A stretch of DNA of 64,000 nucleotides from a virus, in IMG/VR virus record IMGVR_UViG_3300035698_019437, positions 1 through 64,000 of that record, one strand, 5' to 3'. The first letter of the stretch is position 1, and each line of letters starts with the position of its first letter. Below the pieces are notes generated by a model. That model had not been told where the DNA came from. It saw nothing but the letters and a program-made list of their open reading frames with translations, and did no database searches. Positions 32,014 through 39,399 of this stretch are shown piece after piece. The translations under genes and the position numbers were made by a program.

Positions 32014-32373
32014 ATGACCCTCGACCTTAGAAAATGGGAAACTAACGAAGAATGGGAAGTAACCAAGAAGGCTATTTTTAAGAATCTTCCTGGTGGCTTT
32101 GAATTTTTCGTGCAAGGAACTATGTTTAGTTGTGATCTACGTGCTGATGCATGTGGAAAAGACAAATTAGTATATACTGTATACGAAATAGATGATGATT
32201 ATAATTTTGTTATGACGATAACATGTGATTTATATACTGGTGGTTGGAGCCGCACAAACACTTCGGCAAAAAGAGGGAATGAAAGCTATCATAGCATTTG
32301 GTTAGCGGTTATAGACGTTTTTTATGATTGCGTGTTGGATTATCATTTTTCTTGGAGAGCCATGCGAATATGA
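32014..32373 (+). CDS. W-tail family protein, PxxFxF subgroup (119 residues)
   Basis: It starts right after the endonuclease stop. The N-terminal strand motif LPGGFEFFVQGTMFSCDL is the PxxFxF...C pattern shared by the array at 33-37 kb, and it ends SWRAMRI. The tail codons TGGAGAGCC supply a GGAG ribosome site for the next overlapping ATG. Function unknown. Confidence 0.75.
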   Translation: MTLDLRKWETNEEWEVTKKAIFKNLPGGFEFFVQGTMFSCDLRADACGKDKLVYTVYEIDDDYNFVMTITCDLYTGGWSRTNTSAKRGNESYHSIWLAVIDVFYDCVLDYHFSWRAMRI

Positions 32374-32678
32374 AATACTATCCTCATCAAATCAGAACTT
32401 TTGAGTTCTATCATGATGGCAGACATTATTTGGCTTATCAGCGTTTGAGTGAGTATCAGCAGTATTACTATTACACATCTTTTCGAAACAGTTCTGGAAT
32501 GAAGATCAATTTTGTTGGTATTAGATGGAAAGAACCGGGAAGATTATTTATACTCATAGAAGATTATTATTCTACGCGATCACCCGACTTTGATACAATG
32601 GGATTTTTAGATTCTGCAACAGATGCGTTTAAAACAAAGGTTTATTCTGCGTTTTTCTGGGAACAGATGGAAATATGA
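32370..32678 (+). CDS. W-tail family protein (102 residues)
   Basis: The ATGA overlap at 32370 sets the start. The N-terminal part has RTFEFYHDGRHYLAY, an FxF...Y pattern like the other members, with very Tyr-rich strands, and it ends FWEQMEI. A remnant 11-codon frame starting at 32675 overlaps its stop, as if a further copy has been lost. Confidence 0.73.
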   Translation: MKYYPHQIRTFEFYHDGRHYLAYQRLSEYQQYYYYTSFRNSSGMKINFVGIRWKEPGRLFILIEDYYSTRSPDFDTMGFLDSATDAFKTKVYSAFFWEQMEI

Positions 32679-32715
32679 ATAGGTATTACCTGTTTTTTGT
32701 TGTAATATAATTCTT

Positions 32716-33333
32716 ATGAATTGGTATAAGCAAGCACAACCTATCAAGCAACCGTGGGAAATGACTCGTAGAGAGTTCATGGATTACCACAAAACAGGCC
32801 ACATATCAGAAGGTACATACGATATGTACAGCACTCGCGAGGGTATTGACTGGTTGGGGCCAAAAGAAAAACAACCAATGGTTCATAGTAAAAAGACTTT
32901 TGGAGATGTTGAAGTAGAGTTCCGGCAGACCGGCAAAAAAAACAAATACGTACGCACAGATGAAAACAATGAAATAGTACGAGACCCAGCAGGTACCGCA
33001 TTATATTTAACCGATGAAGAAATAGTTGAAAGGGGCTATTCGCCTTACGACACAGGTATTACAGCATACGATTCAGGAGGCCCGATTGGTTGGGTTGCCA
33101 ATAGTTTCGGCGTACCCGAAGTTTTTGTTATCAAAGAACGACAACGACTAGGTATCGGTACATATCTTTTATCTGAGTGGATGAAGCTTCGTAAACCAGA
33201 CCAACATTTCGGTCAAATGACAACTTCTGGCGAGAATATGTCTCTCTCTTATCACAAGCAACAAATTGCCGATGCTATTCGTGAAGGTAAATCCGTTCCT
33301 GATGAAGTGTTAAATGAGTATCCAGAGTTGTGA
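32716..33333 (+). CDS. GNAT-like acetyltransferase, MNWY start (205 residues)
   Basis: The N-terminus MNWYKQAQ is the leader shared with other genes here. Residues about 142-152 (RQRLGIGTYLL) carry the R/Q-x-x-G-x-G/A acetyl-CoA-binding motif of GNAT enzymes, preceded by a strand ending EVFVIKE. A TATAAT box lies 5 nt before the ATG and no ribosome site is seen. The acceptor substrate is unknown. The C-terminal tail (EGKSVPDEVLNEYPEL) is a common ending of phage polyvalent-type proteins. Confidence 0.75.
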   Translation: MNWYKQAQPIKQPWEMTRREFMDYHKTGHISEGTYDMYSTREGIDWLGPKEKQPMVHSKKTFGDVEVEFRQTGKKNKYVRTDENNEIVRDPAGTALYLTDEEIVERGYSPYDTGITAYDSGGPIGWVANSFGVPEVFVIKERQRLGIGTYLLSEWMKLRKPDQHFGQMTTSGENMSLSYHKQQIADAIREGKSVPDEVLNEYPEL

Positions 33334-33387
33334 AATCTTGTTCGTTACAGGATGCCTTTTCTAGTGAAAAACCATTTCTTTAAATCG

Positions 33388-33415
33388 TTGATATTTGGTA
33401 TTTCTGCGTTATAAT
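33388..33415 (+). promoter_or_regulatory. Sigma70-type promoter
   Basis: TTGATA (33388-33393) and TATAAT (33410-33415) are separated by 16 nt. The ATG at 33422 follows the -10 box by 6 nt, so transcription would start at or next to the start codon, giving a leaderless or nearly leaderless message. It would drive the eleven-gene array. Confidence 0.6.
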
Positions 33416-33421
33416 GTGACT

Positions 33422-33769
33422 ATGAGTGGCGATAGAAATGTATTTGAATTTCCTTCTGAGGAGATAATATACTTCAGCTTCATTTTTGATGATGTGAAAT
33501 ATAGCTGTCATGCTTGTTATTGCAACTATGCATCTAGGTATGCCATTTATACCAAGTCTTTAATTAAGGGTATACATGTTCGTGTATCAGATGTCGAGTG
33601 GGTTCCCGCATATAATGGTTGCAAAGACAGATATTTTAGATGCGTCGATACTCATGGATATGTTTTTCCTGCATTTACGAGTTTAGACGACTTTTTTGCT
33701 ACTATCACAAGAACGATGAGGAAGCTTCTTGGGCTTCATCTTTTTAGTTGGAAAGAGATGACACTATGA
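33422..33769 (+). CDS. W-tail family protein, first of an eleven-gene chain (115 residues)
   Basis: The ATG at 33422 is preferred to the upstream TTG at 33395 because the promoter -10 box overlaps that region. Contains FPSEEIIYFSFIFDDVKYSC (FxF...C pattern) with additional cysteines (CHACYC) and ends SWKEMTL. The tail codons contain GGAAAGAG as a ribosome site for the coupled ATG at 33766. Confidence 0.75.
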   Translation: MSGDRNVFEFPSEEIIYFSFIFDDVKYSCHACYCNYASRYAIYTKSLIKGIHVRVSDVEWVPAYNGCKDRYFRCVDTHGYVFPAFTSLDDFFATITRTMRKLLGLHLFSWKEMTL

Positions 33770-34080
33770 ATAAAGACATATTACCTCCGCGTACATTCCA
33801 TGTGATTTGTAGAAATACTACATATAGATTCTTTTTTTATACTATAGAAAATAAAATGATGTACGGGATTCATACGACAAATCTTCCTATAGACCCTATA
33901 ATGGAAGCAGAGCTTTACATCCATAAAGATTTTAAGAAGAATTTTGATGTTCACATGAACGTACATAGAGCTTACTGTAATTTAGGACCAAGGTTTTTTG
34001 CAGACTTATTTGAAAGGGCGTATAAAACTATCAAATTCATTATGTCGAATAGTTTTCGTTGGGAAGAAATTACAATATGA
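33766..34080 (+). CDS. W-tail family protein, array member (104 residues)
   Basis: Start by ATGA overlap. PPRTFHVICRNTTYRFFF shows the shared strand pattern with Phe in place of Cys. A helical C-terminal half (FFADLFERAYKTIKF) precedes the RWEEITI ending. Same architecture as all members: two or three strands, then a helix, then the tail. Confidence 0.75.
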   Translation: MNKDILPPRTFHVICRNTTYRFFFYTIENKMMYGIHTTNLPIDPIMEAELYIHKDFKKNFDVHMNVHRAYCNLGPRFFADLFERAYKTIKFIMSNSFRWEEITI

Positions 34081-34397
34081 CTCATAGACATGAAATGGAA
34101 ATAAGATTACCGGAGCCTATAGAGATTTTTGGATTTGGGTTAGACGGTAATAATTTCATGGCAATATTGGAGAAGACTACAGAAGAATATTGGTTATATC
34201 GTGTTCATCTTGGTAATAAACATGTTTTTTCTTTTATGTTCCGTCTTTACTATTTAAAATTTGCTTTCTTCCATAACGAGGTACATAAATGTGCTGCAAT
34301 GCATTTAGATTATAGGAAGATTGCAGGAGCGGCTGACAAAAGCTTTGACAAATTTATTCTTTCCCAGATTTTTGTTTGGCAAGAGATACAGATATGA
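34077..34397 (+). CDS. W-tail family protein, array member (106 residues)
   Basis: The ATG at 34077 overlaps the previous stop. LPEPIEIFGFGLDGNNF is a divergent version of the PxxFxF pattern. A helix ends the body (YRKIAGAADKSFDKFI), followed by VWQEIQI. Tail codons TGGCAAGAGA weaken the ribosome site compared with neighbours. Confidence 0.74.
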   Translation: MTHRHEMEIRLPEPIEIFGFGLDGNNFMAILEKTTEEYWLYRVHLGNKHVFSFMFRLYYLKFAFFHNEVHKCAAMHLDYRKIAGAADKSFDKFILSQIFVWQEIQI

Positions 34398-34681
34398 TAC
34401 CAGAACTTCCGGAACAATTTGAATTGTTTTTTGAAGAAAAGTTTTTTAGCTTCACCATGAAGCGTCAATGGACGAAGAACATACAGTTCCCTGTGATTTA
34501 TTTTATAAATAGCATTCCTTTTAACAGTAGCAAAAGCTATGTATCATCTTTACATCTCGATGTCCTTCACGGAGATTTATGTTTTAGTATTGCGAATAAC
34601 AGTAACATGGGTGAAGAGGCATGCATCTTGTTAGAAAAAATGAATGGTTTATGGTTTAAGTGGAGTTGGATGACGCGATGA
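34394..34681 (+). CDS. W-tail family protein, array member (95 residues)
   Basis: Start by ATGA overlap. LPEQFELFFEEKFFSFTMK gives the FxF pattern. The C-terminal helix is SNMGEEACILLEKMNG and the ending KWSWMTR, one of two tails with a second Trp. Otherwise unremarkable in the family. Confidence 0.74.
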   Translation: MIPELPEQFELFFEEKFFSFTMKRQWTKNIQFPVIYFINSIPFNSSKSYVSSLHLDVLHGDLCFSIANNSNMGEEACILLEKMNGLWFKWSWMTR

Positions 34682-35076
34682 CAAGGGCACTTGAACAAAC
34701 AAGAGCTTCTTTAAGATATGCCTATCATATAAAAGGACATTACCCTAAAGAATTCAGATTCTACGCGAATGGACTACCTTTTAGATGTGTTGCTAATCGC
34801 CGTCTAACGAGCGGAATGTATTATGCTTTGTATTATGAATTGTATTATGCTGGACCTTTTGCTGATGGTAAAATAGTTGACACGTTGATTGTAGATGTTT
34901 GTGATAGTATGACTTTTGATTGTGGGAGTAATCAGTATATACCTCATGCTTCTGATAGGTTTAAAGGAAATCAATTTAACATAGAAAAATGGTTTGTTAT
35001 ACAAGAAGCTCACGCCGTATTCGTTGATATTATGACTGATCCTTTTCATCTTTGTTGGGTGGATATAATAGTATGA
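34678..35076 (+). CDS. W-tail family protein, longest array member (132 residues)
   Basis: Start by overlap at 34678. After an extra N-terminal helix of about 18 residues it has YPKEFRFYANGLPFRCV, the clearest PxxFxF...C motif, and ends CWVDIIV. A Tyr-rich segment (YYALYYELYYAG) lies in the middle. Confidence 0.75.
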   Translation: MTRALEQTRASLRYAYHIKGHYPKEFRFYANGLPFRCVANRRLTSGMYYALYYELYYAGPFADGKIVDTLIVDVCDSMTFDCGSNQYIPHASDRFKGNQFNIEKWFVIQEAHAVFVDIMTDPFHLCWVDIIV

Positions 35077-35408
35077 TACCTATGAACCCAAATCTTCTTC
35101 CTCTTGAGGTAAATTTTTGTATTGAAGGAATTGAATTCAGGTGTTGTTTAACAAAAACAAAAACGGATACTGGTTTTTCTTATAGTTATAGAGTAATAGA
35201 AGACTTACATTTTCTTCCCGGTAAAGTATATTCCGTTCATTGTTTTTCTATAGAATATGGAGTTGATGAATCAAAAAGAGTCTACTTGCGAGCTGTCATA
35301 GACGGCAGAACGCCGTGTGATAAAGATTTTGTTATTAAACCCACCTGTAAATTACATGACATTCTTGCTGATGAGGGGTATTTTCATTGGAAACAGATAA
35401 TGATATGA
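35073..35408 (+). CDS. W-tail family protein, array member (111 residues)
   Basis: Start by overlap. LPLEVNFCIEGIEFRCCL carries the strand motif with paired Cys, then a Ser/Tyr strand region. Ends HWKQIMI. Its tail codons give GGAAACAGAT before the next ATG. Confidence 0.75.
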   Translation: MIPMNPNLLPLEVNFCIEGIEFRCCLTKTKTDTGFSYSYRVIEDLHFLPGKVYSVHCFSIEYGVDESKRVYLRAVIDGRTPCDKDFVIKPTCKLHDILADEGYFHWKQIMI

Positions 35409-35683
35409 AAGACTTTACTCCTCCTAGATTATTATCTTTTCATTTTGGATTTACGCACTATACTTGTCAAGTAGACTCCAAGAAAAAGACATGTACTGTT
35501 TATAAGACTTTTGGTATGGTTCCTGTTTTTATGGCTGAATTCTTTATAGATAATGAATATCTAGTTACAATGCGAGCGACACGCCGCTATGAGGAATATT
35601 GCTATACTTTAACAAAAAAGGTTGAAAGAGAATTTCGAGATTATATGATTAACAAGTTTATGTGGAAGAACATGAAAACATGA
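35405..35683 (+). CDS. W-tail family protein, array member (92 residues)
   Basis: Start by overlap. PPRLLSFHFGFTHYTCQV shows the FxF...C pattern. A charged helix (TLTKKVEREFRDYMI) precedes the MWKNMKT end. One of the shorter members, near the minimal architecture. Confidence 0.75.
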   Translation: MKDFTPPRLLSFHFGFTHYTCQVDSKKKTCTVYKTFGMVPVFMAEFFIDNEYLVTMRATRRYEEYCYTLTKKVEREFRDYMINKFMWKNMKT

Positions 35684-35967
35684 TAGATGAAGATTACAGA
35701 CTTCCGAGTTTTTTTGGAGTTAGAATCTCTGATCGTCTATTTGTCTGTACTATCCGTAAACTCAGAAATAGTTACAGGTATGTGGTTCATACTTCAATTG
35801 ATGGTGAGACTTTGAAGATTGGTTCTTTTTCGGTAGTTTTACGAAAAAATGGCAAGTATGGTATTATTAACTTTGAGAAAGAATATGTAGAACTTGTTAG
35901 CGTTATGACTAAAGAACTAAATCATGTTGTTAGCAACAGATTCTATTGGATAGAGATGGAAATATGA
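35680..35967 (+). CDS. W-tail family protein, array member (95 residues)
   Basis: Start by overlap. LPSFFGVRISDRLFVCTIRK is a typical strand pair with C. The helix VELVSVMTKELNHVV precedes YWIEMEI. Its neighbour at 35964 is very similar in design, as expected for tandem duplication and divergence. Confidence 0.76.
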   Translation: MIDEDYRLPSFFGVRISDRLFVCTIRKLRNSYRYVVHTSIDGETLKIGSFSVVLRKNGKYGIINFEKEYVELVSVMTKELNHVVSNRFYWIEMEI

Positions 35968-36233
35968 ATTTATGTAGTAATACTTTACCTGTATTTTTTA
36001 AATTCGAGGTCGAGGATGAAGTGTGGACATGTTCAATTGCACAGGAACGTGGTCCTTATTATGTTGTAAGTTGTGGCTCATCAAGCGCAGGAGCTAATTT
36101 GTCTTTTTCCGATTCAGGGGATTACATTATATCATTATATACGGGAACAGATAGATGGGATAAAGTGTTTAAGAAAGCTTCTGATATATTGAACGAGTTA
36201 TGTTATTTTTGTTGGCAAGAAATGGAAATATGA
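35964..36233 (+). CDS. W-tail family protein, array member (89 residues)
   Basis: Start by overlap. LPVFFKFEVEDEVWTCSIAQ carries the motif, followed by YYVVSCGSSS and an SGDYIISLYTG strand. Helix KVFKKASDILNELCYF precedes CWQEMEI. Similar in plan to the member at 36508, which may be its closest paralogue (SSAGxYxxS and ASEVLNDLCYK). Confidence 0.76.
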   Translation: MNLCSNTLPVFFKFEVEDEVWTCSIAQERGPYYVVSCGSSSAGANLSFSDSGDYIISLYTGTDRWDKVFKKASDILNELCYFCWQEMEI

Positions 36234-36511
36234 ACGCAGATTTTCCAGATACATTTTGTTTTACCTACAGGATGGAGAGGATTGAAGCTATAAATAAGAG
36301 GGGAACTGGGCCGTTCTTATATGATTTAACCGGACTTTGTGGAAGAAGTATAGCAACCCTTGAAGTACGAAAATCTCATCTTGAAGGCGTAGTCGCGTTT
36401 AATATTTTAGACAAACTCGATTATCATGCTTTTGAAATTGGAAGAATAGCGTGTTGTTTATTGGAAAACATGTTAGGATTTTGGTTCGGATGGAAATGGA
36501 TGACTTTATGA
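36230..36511 (+). CDS. W-tail family protein, array member (93 residues)
   Basis: Start by overlap. FPDTFCFTYRMERIEAI keeps FxF but lacks the following Cys. Ends GWKWMTL, again with a second Trp. A helix (EIGRIACCLLENMLG) matches the one in the member at 34394 (EEACILLEKMNG), so these two form a subtype. Confidence 0.75.
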   Translation: MNADFPDTFCFTYRMERIEAINKRGTGPFLYDLTGLCGRSIATLEVRKSHLEGVVAFNILDKLDYHAFEIGRIACCLLENMLGFWFGWKWMTL

Positions 36512-36837
36512 GTGATTGGTTTATAACTCGCGTTTCTTTGGGGAACAGGGCTATCAATTTCCCTCGTTTATTTGAATTTCGATTAAGTAATAAAATATAT
36601 CAATGTGAGTTAGTTTTTAAAGATTCGAAGCCTTATTATCTTATGTTTTGTATGGGGAAAGATGGGTTGCATTTTGAATGGGGTTCTTGTTCTAAAATGA
36701 CTATTTCTAGTAATGGTGAATATACTTTATCTGTTAGTCGTTTTGCGGATGAAAATAGTACACTTTCTGTAGCAGCCTCGGAAGTACTGAACGATCTTTG
36801 TTATAAATATTTTCATTGGATTCCTATGACAAGTTAA
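36508..36837 (+). CDS. W-tail family protein, last of the array (109 residues)
   Basis: Start by overlap at 36508. FPRLFEFRLSNKIYQCELV shows the motif; the end HWIPMTS keeps Trp at -6 and Met at -3 although the stop is TAA and the next ATG lies 50 nt away. A TATAAT at 36854-36859 follows, likely promoting the next gene. Confidence 0.76.
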   Translation: MSDWFITRVSLGNRAINFPRLFEFRLSNKIYQCELVFKDSKPYYLMFCMGKDGLHFEWGSCSKMTISSNGEYTLSVSRFADENSTLSVAASEVLNDLCYKYFHWIPMTS

Positions 36838-36887
36838 GTGAAAAACAAATCTGTATAATAGTGTTATTCACATTATAGGAGATTCTA

Positions 36888-37079
36888 ATGAAACCTGCTA
36901 AGAAGATAGAAGTCAATCATTCAATTTGGACGCTTCCTAAATGGGCTAAAGAAGATTCGAAGTACAAAGACAAACCAGCAGAGTACTATAAAGAGTATAT
37001 TGACTACGTAAAGTCTTTTAATGCTGGTGTTGATGCAGCTAAAAAGGAACAGAAGAATGATGAAAGCAAAGAAGCGTGA
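36888..37079 (+). CDS. Small hypothetical protein (63 residues)
   Basis: An AGGAG site precedes the ATG, and TATAAT at 36854-36859 fits a promoter. The protein is Lys-rich and ends with an acidic/Lys tail (KKEQKNDESKEA). A YYKEYIDYVKSFNAG segment suggests a helix. Function unknown. Confidence 0.68.
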   Translation: MKPAKKIEVNHSIWTLPKWAKEDSKYKDKPAEYYKEYIDYVKSFNAGVDAAKKEQKNDESKEA

Positions 37080-37371
37080 TAGAATTCTCACTGGTGCAGA
37101 TTTTCATCCGGACCTTTTAGAAAAACTCTGGCCCATACTTGAAGGCGGTATGGTAGAGTTTTTAGCTAATACTACGGATGTTTTAAGAGTCAAAGTAATT
37201 CCCATGTGGGAATCTGGTGATCCTGTCGTAAAGAATTCACTCGATTTTGAACTTGGTTTAAAAAGATGGCAAGAGGCTCAAGTTAAAATGTGTGGGCATT
37301 ATCTTATTCCTGAAAGTTTCCGTGTTGGTAAAGGAATTGCCGTTGAGTGTGTTATATCTAAAAAGGGTTAA
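37057..37371 (+). CDS. Hypothetical protein (104 residues)
   Basis: It overlaps the previous gene by 23 nt; the ATG at 37057 has AAGGA 8 nt upstream (a second in-frame ATG is at 37060). FHPDLLEKLWPILEGG near residue 17 and VIPMWESGDPVV near 49 are the visible motifs, but no family is recognised. Confidence 0.7.
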   Translation: MMKAKKRDRILTGADFHPDLLEKLWPILEGGMVEFLANTTDVLRVKVIPMWESGDPVVKNSLDFELGLKRWQEAQVKMCGHYLIPESFRVGKGIAVECVISKKG

Positions 37372-37373
37372 CT

Positions 37374-37832
37374 ATGAAAGATGTGACTCAACCAACTATC
37401 ATAATAGAATCTGTTTGGTGTACTCCTGAGATTAATGATGAAAGCTTTACATTTGGAGCAAAAGAAGAAAATGCAGGGAATACTATACTAATTCCTCATT
37501 TCTTTTTTAATGAAGATGGAGCAGTTATAGGTGGAAGAGGTGCTTTGACTATACATAAAACCAGGTATAATACTCGTGAATCTGTTCCAGATGATGCTTG
37601 TGAAATCAAACAAGAGTGGGTAAATAAGCAAATTAAAGCTGCTGTAAAAATGCACCTTTCTTTGGGTGGTACTGAACAGGATAATTTGACTGAATTATAT
37701 GTTTATGTTTTTAGAAGAAGCGACATTCCTTGTCTTGGCATATTTGTAAATAAAACTCCATATATACCTTACATCGTATCTTTTAGAAAAGTAGACAGAC
37801 GAAACATGCCTTGGAAAGAGATTTTCATATAA
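37374..37832 (+). CDS. W-tail family protein, outlying member (152 residues)
   Basis: It starts 2 nt after the previous stop. The body is longer than in the array, with IIESVWCTPEINDESFTFG and a REMIND-type strand structure, not clearly carrying the PxxFxF motif. It ends PWKEIFI with a TAA and no coupled gene, another case of a tail without a downstream ATGA. Confidence 0.73.
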   Translation: MKDVTQPTIIIESVWCTPEINDESFTFGAKEENAGNTILIPHFFFNEDGAVIGGRGALTIHKTRYNTRESVPDDACEIKQEWVNKQIKAAVKMHLSLGGTEQDNLTELYVYVFRRSDIPCLGIFVNKTPYIPYIVSFRKVDRRNMPWKEIFI

Positions 37833-37870
37833 GCTGGTAGGATTGTTTCGTCTATTGTCGTATATTATTT

Positions 37871-38083
37871 ATGGCAACTACACTTACAATGAATGATCTT
37901 ATTGTTGGAAAAACCTATAAATGGACTTTACAATCTAGTGCAAACGTTATAGGAATTTATAGGGGAAGAACATCTAAATTAGACGATGGGTACTACTTCT
38001 ATGTGAAAACCGTTAGTAAAAATGGAGAAGGGTTTTCTTCTGCTTATAATGAGAGAGAAATTGGTACTATCAAAGCAGTATGA
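37871..38083 (+). CDS. Small beta-rich protein (70 residues)
   Basis: A TATATTATTT sequence lies directly before the ATG and no ribosome site is seen. The protein is strand-rich (LIVGKTYKWTLQSSANVIGIY), reminiscent of small SH3-like barrels. It overlaps the next gene by ATGA. Confidence 0.7.
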   Translation: MATTLTMNDLIVGKTYKWTLQSSANVIGIYRGRTSKLDDGYYFYVKTVSKNGEGFSSAYNEREIGTIKAV

Positions 38084-38463
38084 ACTGGTTAAAAAAGATA
38101 AAATTAGGACAGATAATCATAGAAGAGGATTCTCCTCATGCAGAAGAATATACGGGAATAGGGCATTCCGAGTATACTTTTAAGCCTGAAACCAAAATTA
38201 AAAATGAAACAGATGAGATATGGTCGTGGCAGAATGGGAAAATACTTTCTGTATCATCGCCTGGTCAAATGATACATGATGATTATTGGCCCGGTACTGC
38301 TGATGAAGATTATCATGGAAGATATGACGAGAAAGATGGATCAAAAAGGGTTTCGGTAGTACCTCCGTATGATAAAAGGATTCGCAATATCCCAAATCCT
38401 TTGTTGACTGCTATTCGCGAAAGATGGGGAAGCAACGTCTATGTGTACTACTATAATACGTAA
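38080..38463 (+). CDS. MNW-leader protein, paralogue of the one at 39399 (127 residues)
   Basis: It begins MNWLKKIKLGQ. The middle aligns with the gene at 39399 (IWSWQNGKIL against VWVWKDGVIE; YWPGT/FWARP; GRYDEKDGSKRVSV against GRYDDCGGTKKVSV; then LLTAIRERWGSNVYVY against LLKALESKFGNDITVY). The family is unknown. Coupled to its upstream gene by a 4-nt overlap. Confidence 0.75.
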   Translation: MNWLKKIKLGQIIIEEDSPHAEEYTGIGHSEYTFKPETKIKNETDEIWSWQNGKILSVSSPGQMIHDDYWPGTADEDYHGRYDEKDGSKRVSVVPPYDKRIRNIPNPLLTAIRERWGSNVYVYYYNT

Positions 38464-38486
38464 TAACATCCGATAATATTAGTACT

Positions 38487-38708
38487 ATGGATATTAAAGT
38501 AGGATCAAAAGTAAGCTATCATGGCTATTTAGGAACAGTTGTTTGTATCAATTCTATCCCTCAAAGATGCCCTTGTGAAGAATATCGTGGACAACAAGGC
38601 GCACTTGTAAACTGGTATTATATGGATAATGAGAATGTAATTCAGAAATTCAGAAGTAATGATGAAGAACCAGATTTACAGTGGATTCCTTTAGATAAGT
38701 TATCCTAA
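38487..38708 (+). CDS. Small beta-barrel-like protein (73 residues)
   Basis: A CCGATAAT box at 38470-38477 precedes the ATG by 9 nt with no clear ribosome site. The start MDIKVGSKVSYHGYLGTVV is typical of small SH3/KOW-like barrels. It carries a Cys pair (CPC). Function unknown. Confidence 0.68.
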   Translation: MDIKVGSKVSYHGYLGTVVCINSIPQRCPCEEYRGQQGALVNWYYMDNENVIQKFRSNDEEPDLQWIPLDKLS

Positions 38709-38742
38709 AGGGAATTACATCATATTTGAGTAAGATGTAATT

Positions 38743-39399
38743 ATGAATTGGTACCACACAGCGTCTGTCAACAGTGCGGAGAAAATCACTGCACTTATCG
38801 TCCCTCAAGTCTTTGAACGGATAAAAGCAGGGGAAGAAGCTTTCGTTTTATCAACCAATTTAGAAGAAACTGGAATAGAAACCGTAAGGGTTCATGTTGA
38901 TAAAGAAAATCTTGCATATCAAAATTCCAAAGCTACAGACGTTAAAGCTCAATATATGGCAATGGCTGGTGGAACTAAACCTCTTATAGGGCTTCTTGTA
39001 TTGGTTCCTCCTGATTTTGGACCCGAACTATATTCACAATTATATTCAGAACTACAGAAATCAGTTCGTCATGAATTAGAACACAATACTCAATCGTTTA
39101 CCGATATTCTGGAAGAGGGCAAAAAGCAACAGATGGGGGGAGGCCCAGAATCTTTAACTATAGAATCTATTGAAAGATATCTTACAGCACCTTTAGAAGT
39201 TGAGGCGTATGTTTCGTCTTTATACTATCAAGCAAAAAAGAGTAAAATCCCATTCTATCAAACTATAGACAACTTTTTCAATAGAATCAAGAAGACGTAC
39301 TTCCCTAAGTATTCTCTTCGAATAGAAAAATCTTTCGATAGGATAAGACAATCGTGGTTCGCATATGCTAAAGACCGATATCCAAAGGCAGTCATATAA
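38743..39399 (+). CDS. MNWY-leader protein with HELEH metalloprotease motif (218 residues)
   Basis: It begins MNWYHTAS. Residues 110-114 are HELEH, the zinc-binding motif of gluzincin-type metallopeptidases, in SVRHELEHNTQ. A distal Glu-rich helix (LEVEAYVSSLYYQ, near 153-165) could hold the third ligand. It could act as a maturation protease, but substrates are unknown. Ends TAATG coupled to the next gene. Confidence 0.7.
   Translation: MNWYHTASVNSAEKITALIVPQVFERIKAGEEAFVLSTNLEETGIETVRVHVDKENLAYQNSKATDVKAQYMAMAGGTKPLIGLLVLVPPDFGPELYSQLYSELQKSVRHELEHNTQSFTDILEEGKKQQMGGGPESLTIESIERYLTAPLEVEAYVSSLYYQAKKSKIPFYQTIDNFFNRIKKTYFPKYSLRIEKSFDRIRQSWFAYAKDRYPKAVI

Noticed and set aside
32675-32710. Eleven-codon frame overlapping the end of the W-tail gene
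   Set aside because: Too short to be a gene; mentioned as a possible remnant only.
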